Assembly: GCA_964573105.1 (NCBI GenBank)
Contig: CAZNIS010000013.1
Coordinates: 37,258 to 101,257 of the forward strand
Length of the DNA: 64,000 bases
Direction: 5' to 3'
Source: CAKZSB01 sp964573105
Lineage (GTDB): Bacteria; Pseudomonadota; Gammaproteobacteria; Granulosicoccales; Granulosicoccaceae
Shown here: positions 25,889 through 34,479 of the stretch, in pieces
Numbering within the stretch: position 1 is the stretch's first letter
Layout of the letters: each line of letters opens with the position of its first letter
Position numbers and translations under genes: made by a program
Notes under the pieces: model-generated
Database searches by the model: none
The model's input: only the letters and a program-made list of their open reading frames with translations
What the model was told of the DNA's origin: nothing

Positions 25889-26923
25889 CTACTGGCCACC
25901 AGCAATCGATTTGAAATGCGTCAGTGCCGCCTCTGCGTCGACACCGGCTTTGGCTGCCCCCGCTTTCCAGTTCTCGGTAATGAACTCGCCAGCGGCGTTG
26001 ATATCGGCGATAAAATCTGCCGGTGCCTCGTGAATCGCGATACCTTTGTCCTGGAATTTTTTCAGTCCTGAACCGTCGATCTTGTCCATGATGCCACCGA
26101 TTTTTCCTGCCAGCGCCAGACCGGCAGTGGATGTGAGTGCATTTTGTGCGTCTGCGGGCAGGCCGTCGAAACGATCGCGGCTGATGAATATTGCGAACAC
26201 CGCACGGCCGCCCATGCCGCCGGGTACCAGCGTGACGTTTTTAGTTGCATCCAGCAGTCCCTGAATAACCGCCGTGCCGAGCGGATTGGTCGCGCCATCG
26301 GCAACGCCGGATGAGACGACTTCAAACGGTTTCTGGCCGCTGCCACCGACGGGCGTGGCGCCAAGGTTTTTCCAGGTACCGATCTTGTCCTTGCCGACAG
26401 CCAGCACCTTAAATCCGTCCAGATCATCTTTCGACAACAGCGGCTGGGCGTTGGACAAAATGGCTGGCGCGCCGAGGGTGAATAGCGTCAGCGGCACAAA
26501 GTCTTTCCACTGGCCGGCGTCGGCAAAGAATTTTTCGTGCGTGTCCCAGGCCGCCATCGACGCCCCCTTGGCCGTCGGCGAGATTAGCGGGATGCCGGCA
26601 ATCGTGTCGAGGCCGAGCTTTTTGCGTTTGAAAGCCAGCGGTGCAACGGATATGTCCGCAACCCCGTCCTGCACGATGTCGTACTGCTTGGCTGGTGGCG
26701 CCAGGGTTGAAGTCGGGATGGTGATTTTCAGCGCGCCGTTGGACGCGGCTTCAACCTCGCGTGCCCAGGGTTCGAGCGCGTTCTTGTAGAGTGGCGCCGG
26801 CCTTGGGATGAAGACGTTGAAGATCAGTTCTTCTTCGGCCGCCGCTGGATTAAAGGCTGCTATCGCCAGTAGACTGACTGTGGTGACTGCGTGAATCAGG
26901 CGCTGGACTGGTGATCGTTTCAT
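25889..26923 (-). CDS. dctP: TRAP transporter substrate-binding protein (DctP family)
   Basis: 344 residues from the ATG at 26923, which has GGAG about ten bases upstream. A Sec signal peptide (HAVTTVSLLAIAAFNPAAAEE) is followed by a DctP-type periplasmic lobe: FNVFIPRPAPLYKNALEPWAREVE, QYDIVQDGVADISVAPLAFKRKKL and the hinge region GFKVLAVGKDKIGTWKNLGATPV. The expected substrate arginine cannot be placed confidently by eye. First gene of the TRAP operon and divergent from the arylsulfotransferase gene. A sulfated or carboxylated aromatic substrate would fit that neighbour, but this is inference. Confidence 0.9.
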   Translation of the reverse strand: MKRSPVQRLIHAVTTVSLLAIAAFNPAAAEEELIFNVFIPRPAPLYKNALEPWAREVEAASNGALKITIPTSTLAPPAKQYDIVQDGVADISVAPLAFKRKKLGLDTIAGIPLISPTAKGASMAAWDTHEKFFADAGQWKDFVPLTLFTLGAPAILSNAQPLLSKDDLDGFKVLAVGKDKIGTWKNLGATPVGGSGQKPFEVVSSGVADGATNPLGTAVIQGLLDATKNVTLVPGGMGGRAVFAIFISRDRFDGLPADAQNALTSTAGLALAGKIGGIMDKIDGSGLKKFQDKGIAIHEAPADFIADINAAGEFITENWKAGAAKAGVDAEAALTHFKSIAGGQ

Positions 26924-27215
26924 AAGTTCTCGCTCCGGTAATGGCAATGCGCGCGCTAACAGCTGGCAAGCTTCAGTGGCACGTTGACCGCTTTCGTTGG
27001 TGCCCGGGCGGACATTTCTCAGCGAGTACCTGAGTGACGTTCGGGCAACGATACGCGTCAAATGATCGAAAAAATGCCTGCATCATGGCAGGCTCCCGTC
27101 ACGCTGTATCCCAACGCGCAGGCTGCTCGCGCGATCCACTCAACGTGACCGCGCCAGAGGTAGTGTTACGGTAACTGAAAATGCTGATCAGCAGGCCAGT
27201 GCTGTCTTGCAGAGG
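26924..27215. promoter_or_regulatory. Divergent intergenic region between dctP and the arylsulfotransferase gene
   Basis: 292 bp with no credible gene. It must carry both promoters if the divergent pair is co-regulated. No strong inverted repeat or consensus promoter was seen. The arylsulfotransferase frame is open back to 27066 but without an ATG or GTG. Confidence 0.4.
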
Positions 27216-28952
27216 ATGCGCTGGCAGGCGGGCACCCTGTTCCGCGCGCTCGACACCGATGGCGACGGACAGTTATCTGCGCAGGAAATCGCCGCCGCAC
27301 CGGATGTTCTGCGCGCACTGGATACCGACGGCGACGGCTTTCTGCGCGAGGCGGATCTGGGCGGGCCGACGCTGATACCCGGCATGGTGCGTCGCAGCGG
27401 CATCGTGCGGGTGCTGGATCTGGATGGCGATCTGGTGATCGGTCCCGCGGACATCGCAGCCGCCTGCGAGCGGATACTCGAGCTCGACACTGACGACGAT
27501 GGCGTGGTCAGCGCTGATGATGATCTGCCGCTGCCTGGTGCCAACGTTGAAAACCGCATGCCGATGGGCACGCCGGCCGATCGCCTCGCCTACCAGAAAA
27601 AGATGTTTACGCGCGCTCCCGGGATCACTGGCCCGTTGCCGCCGGCGGTGGCAACCGACGCGCAGCCGGGCTATCTGTTAATCCACGAGGTGGGTGATCG
27701 CGGCGATGTACAAAAGACACAGAGGACCTTTTTACTGGACGATCGCGGTCAGGTCGCCCACGAGTGGTATACCGACGATCGCCACCCCGAGGCGACTGTG
27801 GCCTATCTGCTGGATGACGGCAATCTGTTAAAGAACACCTGCAAGAACAGCTGGATTGTGATGGACGGTCAGTTTCCGATCGGCACGCATGGCTGGCTAT
27901 CGATCTACGCGCCGGACAGCTCGGTGCTGTGGCAGTGGCGGCACTTTGAGCTCGGCGTCGAGGCGCTGCACCACGACGTGGAGATGATGCCCAATGGCAA
28001 CATTCTGGCCATCTCGTGGGCGGTGATCAGCGCTGAAAAAGCACGCGCACTCGGCTGGCGGCAACAAGGCGAGCGCGAGCGGGTTGTGCTGGACAAAATC
28101 TATGAAATTCGCCCTGATCTGGCCAATGGTGATACCGAGATTGTCTGGCAGTGGTCGATGGCGGATCATCTGGTGCAGAACACTGATGCCGACTTGCCAA
28201 ATTTTGGCCAGCCGATAGATCATCCCGGTCGCATTGATTTGAACTGGCCGCAACTGGATCAGGTGCAGTTCAACTCCGGCCAGTTGCTGCATTTGAACAG
28301 CGTCTCCTACAACGCCGAGGAAGATCTGATTCTGCTCTCGTCAGCGGTGTTCGGTGAAATCTGGGTGATCGATCATTCCACCACAACCGAACAGGCGCGC
28401 GGTTCCAGTGGCGGGGCTTATGGGCGCGGTGGCGATTTGATCTGGCGCTGGGGCAATCCGCAGACCCGCGGTGGCAAAGGTCCGCAACAACTCTACTGGC
28501 AGCACGATGCGCACTTTATCGATCGCGCCTTGCCGCACCGCGGTGAAATACTGATCTTCAACAATGGCATGCGGCGTTCAGCCAGCGGTGAACCGGAACC
28601 TGAACAGATCTGCATGGGGTTGATCACGGGTGGCTACTCCGATGTGCTGGAGATTTCGCTGCCGCGCGACGATAGCGGGCGCATCGCAACCGGTGAGCCA
28701 CCGATCATTCACTGGCGTTTCAACGAAGACGCGAGCAAGCATGTCTATTCACCCTTCATGAGCGGTGCACAGCGCATGGCCAACGGCAACACCCTGATGA
28801 TGCAGGCCTGCGACAAGCGCATTGTCGAAGTGACCTCGGCCGGTGAAATTGTCATGGACTTTCACGTCGGTGGCCCGGGACGCATGTTCAGAATTTACAA
28901 ATATACAAAAGACTCGGCGGCAGTGCGTGCACTTGAATTGCCGAGTCGTTAA
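27216..28952 (+). CDS. Arylsulfotransferase (ASST) family protein with N-terminal EF-hands
   Basis: 578 residues from the first in-frame ATG; a TTG at 27207 is an alternative. Residues ~13-102 contain four EF-hand-like loops (DTDGDGQLSAQE, DTDGDGFLREAD, DLDGDLVIGPAD, DTDDDGVVSADD). The rest is an ASST-type six-bladed propeller: GYLLIHEVG, WEWxD-like strands VLWQWRHFE and IVWQWSMADH, LHHDVEMMPNGNILAISW, QLLHLNSVSYNAEEDLILLSS, and the C-terminal MSGAQRMANGNTLMMQAC. The family transfers sulfate between phenols or is a catalytically silent homologue. No signal peptide is visible, unusual for ASST, so location is unclear. Divergent from the TRAP operon. Confidence 0.78.
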   Translation: MRWQAGTLFRALDTDGDGQLSAQEIAAAPDVLRALDTDGDGFLREADLGGPTLIPGMVRRSGIVRVLDLDGDLVIGPADIAAACERILELDTDDDGVVSADDDLPLPGANVENRMPMGTPADRLAYQKKMFTRAPGITGPLPPAVATDAQPGYLLIHEVGDRGDVQKTQRTFLLDDRGQVAHEWYTDDRHPEATVAYLLDDGNLLKNTCKNSWIVMDGQFPIGTHGWLSIYAPDSSVLWQWRHFELGVEALHHDVEMMPNGNILAISWAVISAEKARALGWRQQGERERVVLDKIYEIRPDLANGDTEIVWQWSMADHLVQNTDADLPNFGQPIDHPGRIDLNWPQLDQVQFNSGQLLHLNSVSYNAEEDLILLSSAVFGEIWVIDHSTTTEQARGSSGGAYGRGGDLIWRWGNPQTRGGKGPQQLYWQHDAHFIDRALPHRGEILIFNNGMRRSASGEPEPEQICMGLITGGYSDVLEISLPRDDSGRIATGEPPIIHWRFNEDASKHVYSPFMSGAQRMANGNTLMMQACDKRIVEVTSAGEIVMDFHVGGPGRMFRIYKYTKDSAAVRALELPSR

Positions 28953-29011
28953 CTGATACGCGCCTGTTGGTGCGCAATGCTTGCAGACTTTTGTTCGATG
29001 TCGATCGGGAC

Positions 29012-30166
29012 TCAGGCAGGCCAGTTGAGTGTGCGTGAGAAACGGCGAATATCATCGATCAGCAGATCAGGCTCTTCCATTGCAGCGAAGTGTCCGCCGC
29101 GTGGCATCTCGGTCCACTGCGTGACATTGTAGATGCGCTCTGCATAGCTGCGCGGTGGCCAGGCCAGAAGCTCTCTTGGAAAAACCGCACAGGCGGTGGG
29201 CACTTCGACCCGTTTACCGTCGACCGACAACATGCGGCCACCCTCTTCACGACGACCGTAGTAGATCCACGAAGCGGTGTTGAAGGTGCGCGTAACGATA
29301 TAGACCATGATATTGGTCAGCAGCTGATCTTTGCTGTAGACGCTCTCGACATCGTCATCGCGAATGTCTGACCAGCCGTGCATTTTCTCCAGTATCCAGG
29401 CGGCCACGCCGACCGGGCTGTCCATCATCGCGTAGCTTAGGGTCTGCGGCTTGGTCGCTTGTTGGGTGCGGTAGCCATCCTGTATTGCCTGGTCTTTGTT
29501 GAATTGTTTCTCCCAGGCGATTTCCTCCGCGCCCTGTGGTGGATCGCGGTGTCGCATAGTGAGGATATTGATGTGGATGGCGGCGCAGGCCGGGTGCTCA
29601 AAGCCGAGCCAGCTCGATATCGCGCCACCCCAGTCGCCACCCTGGGCAAGGTATTGTTTGTAGCCCAGTACGTCGGTCATCAGCGTATTAAATACATCTG
29701 CCATCTTGCGTGGACCCCAGGGCCGCGGCGGGCGTGCCGAAAAGCCGAACCCTGGCAATGATGGCGCGATCACGGTGAATGAGTCTTCAATCGAGCCGCC
29801 ATGTTTTTCCGGATGTGCGAGCAGATCGATGACATCCAGAAACTCGACAATAGACCCGGGCCAGCCATGACTGATAATCAGTGGTCGCGGATTCGGTCCG
29901 CTGCCTTTTTCGTGTATGAAGTGCAGGTCAATGCCGTCGATCGGCGTTTTGTAGTGAGAGAAGCGATTGATCTTCGCCTCCTGTTCGCGCCAGTCGAATT
30001 GAGTGATCCAGTAATTGCAAAGTGTTTGCAGATAGGGAAGGTTGGTGCCGTAGTCCCATCCGCCGTCGTCGGGCATTTCATGCCAGGGATAATCGCGCAC
30101 GCGTGTGCGAATGCTATCCAGAGTATCTTGTGGCACTGATACGCTAAACGGGTTGCAATGGTTCAT
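29012..30166 (-). CDS. Epoxide hydrolase (alpha/beta hydrolase, EHN domain)
   Basis: 384 residues. The N-terminal lid domain opens FSVSVPQDTLDSIRTRVRDYPW, typical of the epoxide-hydrolase N-terminal domain. The oxyanion motif is HGWPG (100-104), and the nucleophile is D178 in QGGDWGG. The acid is probably in the C-terminal third. The base histidine lies in MPRGGHFAAMEEPDLL. ATG 30166 fits the family length. Reaction: hydration of epoxides to vicinal diols, physiological substrate unknown; juvenile-hormone-type and soluble bacterial members share this layout. Convergent with the arylsulfotransferase gene and divergent from the rhomboid gene. Confidence 0.88.
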   Translation of the reverse strand: MNHCNPFSVSVPQDTLDSIRTRVRDYPWHEMPDDGGWDYGTNLPYLQTLCNYWITQFDWREQEAKINRFSHYKTPIDGIDLHFIHEKGSGPNPRPLIISHGWPGSIVEFLDVIDLLAHPEKHGGSIEDSFTVIAPSLPGFGFSARPPRPWGPRKMADVFNTLMTDVLGYKQYLAQGGDWGGAISSWLGFEHPACAAIHINILTMRHRDPPQGAEEIAWEKQFNKDQAIQDGYRTQQATKPQTLSYAMMDSPVGVAAWILEKMHGWSDIRDDDVESVYSKDQLLTNIMVYIVTRTFNTASWIYYGRREEGGRMLSVDGKRVEVPTACAVFPRELLAWPPRSYAERIYNVTQWTEMPRGGHFAAMEEPDLLIDDIRRFSRTLNWPA

Positions 30167-30410
30167 GTCCTGTCCGGGATGGTTTCAACGCAGCCTGGTC
30201 TGTTCGCTGGCAGTCAATTGCCGTGCTTTGCTAAGCGGATGCCAGCAGGGCGGAACAGGCAGATATTTGTCTGTAGCTTATCGTGATCGACTGCATTCTT
30301 ATAGCGAAACAGGGTGATCGTTTACTTGTTGCGCATCGCGGCTATCAGCAGTTTACTGCCGAAAACCGGCAGGTACTTTAATTTCAGTCACCCGCCCCAA
30401 GATCGAATCA

Positions 30411-31112
30411 ATGGAAAACGATCTTTCGATGCGCGACAGTATCATTCTGGCCAGCTGTTTCGCGCTGGTTTTGTGGGTGGTGAAAGCCTGTGAGGTAATG
30501 CTCGGGCAGAGTCTGCACGGGCTCGGGGTGTTTCCACAGACGGCCAGTGGTCTGTTCGGCATCATCGCGGCACCTTTTATTCACGGCTCGTGGCAGCATT
30601 TACTCAGCAACACAGTGCCAATTCTGCTGCTCGGCAGCATGCTGCTCTACGGCTACCCGAGATCCCGCTGGTGGGTGTTGCTGGTGGTGTGGGTGGTGTC
30701 CGGGGTCGGGGTCTGGCTGTTTGCGCGCGAGAGCTATCACATCGGTGCCAGTGGCTTGTCCCACGGCATGTTCTTCTTTTTGTTTGTTGCCGGCATTCTA
30801 CGGCGCGATAAGCGCTCCATCGCGCTGCTGATGGTCGCATTTTTCATGTACGGCGCGATGTTCTGGACCATCTTTCCACAGGAACCCGGAATTTCCTTCG
30901 AGTATCACTTGTTCGGCGCGCTGGCGGGCACTGTTTGCGCGCTGGCTTTCGGTTACCGCGATCCTAAACCTGAACGCAAGGTCTATGACTGGGAACACGA
31001 GGAGGAACTGCCGGAAGAGGATGATCCGATCATCGGTGATCAATGGAAGATTGTCCGGCCCGAGTCCGGTGCACGTGAGGCGAGCGGCCAGGATGATTCG
31101 CCATGGCGCTGA
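30411..31112 (+). CDS. Rhomboid family intramembrane serine protease
   Basis: 233 residues with about six membrane segments. The catalytic serine is S114 in GASG (IGASGLSHG), the catalytic histidine H166 in EYHLFGALAG, and the oxyanion HxxxN motif is H63-LLS-N67 in GSWQHLLSN. The hydrophilic acidic C-terminal tail (EHEEELPEEDD) is cytoplasmic by inference. ATG 30411 and 30429 are both possible; neither has a strong ribosome site. It cleaves transmembrane substrates within the inner membrane; the target is unknown. Convergent with the LysE gene. Confidence 0.9.
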   Translation: MENDLSMRDSIILASCFALVLWVVKACEVMLGQSLHGLGVFPQTASGLFGIIAAPFIHGSWQHLLSNTVPILLLGSMLLYGYPRSRWWVLLVVWVVSGVGVWLFARESYHIGASGLSHGMFFFLFVAGILRRDKRSIALLMVAFFMYGAMFWTIFPQEPGISFEYHLFGALAGTVCALAFGYRDPKPERKVYDWEHEEELPEEDDPIIGDQWKIVRPESGAREASGQDDSPWR

Positions 31113-31133
31113 ATCCCTGGCCCCGGGCTGGCC

Positions 31134-31760
31134 TCAGGATACCTGGCGCGCGCTGAGCGCCCAGCCGCCCGCGATCATTAGCAGACTGCCGCCACCGATG
31201 TTAAATCGCCGCTGTGCACGCGGTGACATCAGCAGTCGCCGCGCGCCGCGTGCAAAATACGCGTACAGGGCTGCGTTGAGGGTCGCCAGAACTACAAATG
31301 TGATCGCGAGTATCCACAGTTGGGGGATTGCCGCCGCGTTTGGGTTGACAAATTGGGGCAAAAACGCGACGAAGAAAATGATTCCCTTCGGGTTAAGCGC
31401 CGTCACCAGCCAAGTATTGAAGAACAGGCGCCGGCCGGAGTCGATTTTTTTATTTTGATCGTCGGTCAGGGGAGCGGTGCCGGCGAGTAGCAGTTTCAGC
31501 CCAAGGTAAATCAGATACAGCCCGCCCAGCCACTTGATCACGGTGAAAAGCCAGGCAGACGTTGCGATGATCGCACCCAGGCCCGCCAGCGACAGTACAA
31601 GCGCGGTGGAGTCACCGAGCGCCACCGCGCCGATTAGCGGCAGGCTGGCGCGATTGCCGTGCGAAATGGAATAGCTGATCACGGTCAAAATGGTCGGGCC
31701 GGGTATCACCAGAACCAGGCAGCAGGCGAGGGCAAAGGCAGCCCAGATGGTCAGTGTCAT
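31134..31760 (-). CDS. LysE/RhtB family amino-acid exporter
   Basis: 208 residues, six predicted membrane helices. Family signatures are LVIPGPTILTVISYSISHGNRASLP near the N-terminus and NTWLVTALNPKGIIFFVAFLPQFVNP in the middle, the conserved NPK motif included. It exports amino acids or derivatives such as homoserine, threonine or lysine; the substrate cannot be told. The stop lies 21 bp from the rhomboid stop (convergent). It has its own upstream region of ~90 bp after the Crp-type gene on the same strand. Confidence 0.9.
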   Translation of the reverse strand: MTLTIWAAFALACCLVLVIPGPTILTVISYSISHGNRASLPLIGAVALGDSTALVLSLAGLGAIIATSAWLFTVIKWLGGLYLIYLGLKLLLAGTAPLTDDQNKKIDSGRRLFFNTWLVTALNPKGIIFFVAFLPQFVNPNAAAIPQLWILAITFVVLATLNAALYAYFARGARRLLMSPRAQRRFNIGGGSLLMIAGGWALSARQVS

Positions 31761-31852
31761 TGGTGCGGGATTTTGTGTTTCGTGTGATCGGCATGATACC
31801 TGTCATGCGACGATGAGTGTTGGCGCCCGGCAAGACCGGACGCACTGGCTGC

Positions 31853-32563
31853 TCAGTCGATCTGCAGCTTTAGTTTTTTCAGATCGTTGATGAAGTGCTC
31901 GGTCCGGGTCCAGGTGATCAGGCCACTTCGATGGAGGTTTTTCACCTCGCGGCTAACCGCCTCGCGGTGTGAACCGATGCGGGCCGCCAGATCGGCGTGG
32001 GTTGGCGGGTTGCTGATGGCGATGACGCCGGCGCGCGGTTCGCCCTGACGCTCGGCCAGGCGCGCCAGTTCGCGGCACAGGCGAATCTTGACGTTATGGG
32101 CGCTGAGCTCGACCATACGGGCCATGTGATTGCGAATGACTTTGGTCAGGCGGGTCATGACGTAACGGCTCAACCCGGCATGTTCATCGAGGCTGTCGAG
32201 GAAGTTGGATTGCGACATGGACGCGACAATGGTATCCGAGATTGCGACCACGTCGCCGGTGCGACCGCCACCGTCGATTGCCGCGAGCTCGCCGAACATG
32301 GCGCCGGCCTCGAGATCCTCGAACTGGACTTCCTTGCCCTCTTCAGAGAAATTGCACGCGCGCACCCGGCCGCTGATCAGGAAGTAAACTTCGGTCGATG
32401 GCTCGGCACGGGCGATGATGGCGTCACCGGGCTGGAAGTCGCGCCGTTCGAGCTTGCTGACGATCGCTTTGCGCTGGGGCGGGGTGAGTGTCTGAAATGC
32501 AGTGATGCCTGCGATAGAAACGGCGTTAAGCATCTGCGGCTGTACCTGGCGCTGTGTGTTCAT
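31853..32563 (-). CDS. Crp/Fnr family transcriptional regulator
   Basis: 236 residues from the ATG at 32563 (a TTG 36 bases upstream is less likely). The cyclic-nucleotide-binding barrel spans LERRDFQPGDAIIARAEPSTEVYFLISGRVRACNF to GAMFGELAAIDGGGRTGDVVA, with GELA in the phosphate-binding cassette. However, GGGRTGDV replaces the usual RxA pattern only loosely, so the ligand is uncertain. The helix-turn-helix is NPPTHADLAARIGSHREAVSREVKNLHRSGLI. No FNR-type N-terminal cysteine cluster is present. It is divergent from two small LuxR genes and a Crp-like palindrome sits between them. Confidence 0.88.
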   Translation of the reverse strand: MNTQRQVQPQMLNAVSIAGITAFQTLTPPQRKAIVSKLERRDFQPGDAIIARAEPSTEVYFLISGRVRACNFSEEGKEVQFEDLEAGAMFGELAAIDGGGRTGDVVAISDTIVASMSQSNFLDSLDEHAGLSRYVMTRLTKVIRNHMARMVELSAHNVKIRLCRELARLAERQGEPRAGVIAISNPPTHADLAARIGSHREAVSREVKNLHRSGLITWTRTEHFINDLKKLKLQID

Positions 32564-32726
32564 GCTGTACCCATTCAAGCCTACCGTCGCTGGTAGCAAT
32601 CTCCCAAGCCTCCCTCAAGCGGCATGGCGCTGTGATTCTCGAGGCGTACCTGTCGCAGCTGCGATGTCGAGGTGCTCGTGGGTACCACTATGAGGAATTG
32701 TCCGCAATCCCCCAGATTGTATAAGT

Positions 32727-32744
32727 TTGTGATATTTGCCACAA
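32727..32744. promoter_or_regulatory. CRP-like binding site in the divergent promoter region
   Basis: TTGTGATATTTGCCACAA: perfect 5-bp arms TTGTG/CACAA and a TGTGA-N6-CCACA core, one base off the CRP consensus TGTGA-N6-TCACA. It lies 164 bp upstream of the Crp-type gene and 69 bp upstream of the first LuxR gene, so autoregulation or activation of the LuxR pair is plausible. Confidence 0.55.
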
Positions 32745-32812
32745 GGGTACGCCGGTCGCAATGTGTATCGTGCGCTGTATCAGTGAGGCGGAGATGGGCG
32801 AGGTAGCGCGGC

Positions 32813-33115
32813 GTGTCAGGGATTGGCGGTATGTCCGGTCAGGCAAGTGGCATAGAAGCAGACACGGCAGTGTCCGCGCCGATCGCGTGGCCGAGTGAGG
32901 AACAGGCGCTCACACCCGCTGAACTGAAGGTTGTACAGGGATTTGTCCGGGGATGGAGCTACAAAGAGATCGCGGCTCGCCGGTGCATTCGGGGCGAGAC
33001 GGTCAAGTCTCATGTGAAGCGAACTCTCGGCAAAGCCCGCTGTGCAAACCGAATGCAATTGGTGTTGCTGGTGTTGTGCCTCAGCCACGAATTGCGTAGG
33101 GGGACGGCGTCTTGA
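32813..33115 (+). CDS. Small LuxR-type HTH protein, first of a tandem pair
   Basis: 100 residues from a GTG at 32813 with GAGGT eight bases upstream. Apart from a ~35-residue polar N-terminus it is a single GerE/LuxR DNA-binding domain: LTPAELKVVQGFVRGWSYKEIAARRCIRGETVKSHVKRTLGKARCANRMQLVLLVL. The usual EV-L-SNG spacing is preserved, but there is no receiver or ligand domain. Stand-alone LuxR domains can act as regulators by dimerisation. It shares ~250 bp of upstream region with the Crp-type gene and is followed 49 bp later by a second LuxR gene. Confidence 0.8.
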   Translation: MSGIGGMSGQASGIEADTAVSAPIAWPSEEQALTPAELKVVQGFVRGWSYKEIAARRCIRGETVKSHVKRTLGKARCANRMQLVLLVLCLSHELRRGTAS

Positions 33116-33164
33116 CGCGCCTGACATCATGTTCAGTACGGAATATCACTCGGAGGGATAGGCT

Positions 33165-33536
33165 ATGTACTATGAAAACCAGTTCAAGGGCGGTGACGTG
33201 AAGTCCAAGCTTGTCGGCAGCTTGCTCGGATTGACCGATGAGCTCAGTGTCAACCAGATTGGTGCGCTGCTGACGCTGGCCGAAAAATATACTTACTCGG
33301 CCAAACAACAACACGAATGCAACTACAACGGGCTCAGTGCCAGAGAGCTCGAAGTGTTGATTCTGCTGGCCAATGGCTACACCCGCAAGAACATCGGCGA
33401 GTCACTGGGGATTTCAAAGAATACAGCGGCGCGTCACATCTCTAATATCTATCGCAAGCTCGGTGTCTCGTCGGTGGCCGAGGCAACCCAGTACGCCTAC
33501 TCGAATCGATTGTGTTTCCTTCCATCGACAGACTGA
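33165..33536 (+). CDS. Small LuxR-type HTH protein, second of a tandem pair
   Basis: 123 residues. ATG 33165 follows a strong GGAGGGA ribosome site. The N-terminal ~55 residues (KSKLVGSLLGLTDELSVNQIGALLTLAEKYTYSA) look helical and are not a known sensor. The C-terminal half is a GerE/LuxR helix-turn-helix: LSARELEVLILLANGYTRKNIGESLGISKNTAARHISNIYRKLGVSSVAEATQYA. Its sequence is clearly different from the first LuxR protein, so this is not a recent duplication. A strong intrinsic terminator follows at 33702-33740. Confidence 0.85.
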   Translation: MYYENQFKGGDVKSKLVGSLLGLTDELSVNQIGALLTLAEKYTYSAKQQHECNYNGLSARELEVLILLANGYTRKNIGESLGISKNTAARHISNIYRKLGVSSVAEATQYAYSNRLCFLPSTD

Positions 33537-33701
33537 CGATGGTCGGTCGCGTTGTGCGCTGGAAGTGGTGGTTGTGAAGTGTAGTGGCTGGTAGCAGTGC
33601 AGTAGCGGTTGTTGTGTATGTAGTAGCTGATTGAAGTCTGAAGTAAACCGAAGTTTGTATTAGTGGTTGGTGGCAGTGAGCTAGTGAGTGGTAAGCAGTT
33701 G
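33537..33701. other. G/T-skewed 3' untranslated stretch
   Basis: About 165 bp after the LuxR stop with unusual richness in GTAG, GTGG and GTTG words and almost no C on the plus strand. No reading frame of note. It separates the LuxR gene from its terminator, so it would form the transcript's 3' UTR. Confidence 0.5.
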
Positions 33702-33740
33702 ACAGGACGGTGGTCAGTGCTGACGCCGTCCCTGTTTTTT
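33702..33740 (+). terminator. Strong intrinsic terminator after the LuxR pair
   Basis: ACAGGACGGTG, inner arm GTCAG, loop TG, CTGAC, then GCCGTCCCTGT, forming a long stem with one bulge, immediately followed by six T residues (33735-33740). It lies between the LuxR pair and the convergent sulfotransferase gene, whose stop begins in the T-run. Confidence 0.85.
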
Positions 33741-34479
33741 AATCATCGCAAAGCCTGTAGCTGTGCAGGTGCTCGTAGTGCACTAAACAATCATCATAGA
33801 TCGCCCTGACGCGATCCGGTACGTCACCAATCTCGGTATAGGTTCTGGTTTGTGGTACCAGACCGCTGGAGTTGCGCAGATTGGCGTGAAACGAACCCCC
33901 ATCCCACCAGCTGACCTCATCGCGCGCGCCCGGCTCCCAGCTCAGCGCCGATTCTATAAATTCGATACCCACAGCATCACACCAGCGCCGGATCACCGTG
34001 TGGGGGTCTTCCAGAAGATCATCGCTGTCGATGATGGGCGCTGGCGTGCCAGTTTGTTGCAGCAGTTTGTCAAACAGTTCGCGCTGCTCGCGAAACCCCA
34101 CCTCCTTGGGGTGAAAGTCCGGCCATTTGTCGTACATCGAGGTAATGGTTTTGGCCGGATGGCGAATCAGGAACGAGTGGGTGAAGTTGTCCAGCAGTTC
34201 ATCGCTCCACATGTGATCGATGTAGTGCGGAAAATCCTTGATGAATACCTGTTCGGTTTTTGCGAGCGCGTGTAGTTTGTCCGTCACGCTGTCGAGTGTC
34301 AGGCCGGGGGTTCGCAATGAGCTGTCAGTTAACCGTGGCCACAAGGGCTGTTCACCCTGATACCAGGCCTCACCGTAGGGCTCGTGCAGGCAGTGCATAT
34401 CGCCGCGCTGACGCATCATCCACTCAAAAGCAGTAGAGGTGGAGCGTGGTACCGCCCAGAGCGCGAGTATTCTATTCAT
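33739..34479 (-). CDS. Sulfotransferase family protein
   Basis: 246 residues. The 5'-phosphosulfate loop is LWAVPRSTSTAFEWMM at residues ~7-22 (PRSxST, as in PAPS-dependent sulfotransferases). The 3'-phosphate block is SFLIRHPAKTITSMYDKWPDF at ~102-122. It is coupled by an ATGA overlap (34476-34479) to the racemase-like gene, and is the second gene of that pair. Likely sulfonates a small hydroxylated metabolite, perhaps one processed by the partner; no substrate evidence. Same-fold proteins sometimes lack activity, but both PAPS-contact motifs look intact. Confidence 0.82.
   Translation of the reverse strand: MNRILALWAVPRSTSTAFEWMMRQRGDMHCLHEPYGEAWYQGEQPLWPRLTDSSLRTPGLTLDSVTDKLHALAKTEQVFIKDFPHYIDHMWSDELLDNFTHSFLIRHPAKTITSMYDKWPDFHPKEVGFREQRELFDKLLQQTGTPAPIIDSDDLLEDPHTVIRRWCDAVGIEFIESALSWEPGARDEVSWWDGGSFHANLRNSSGLVPQTRTYTEIGDVPDRVRAIYDDCLVHYEHLHSYRLCDD

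Noticed and set aside
31997..32596. 199-residue plus-strand frame opposite the Crp-type gene
   Set aside because: Shadow of the minus-strand regulator, with no start context or known motifs.
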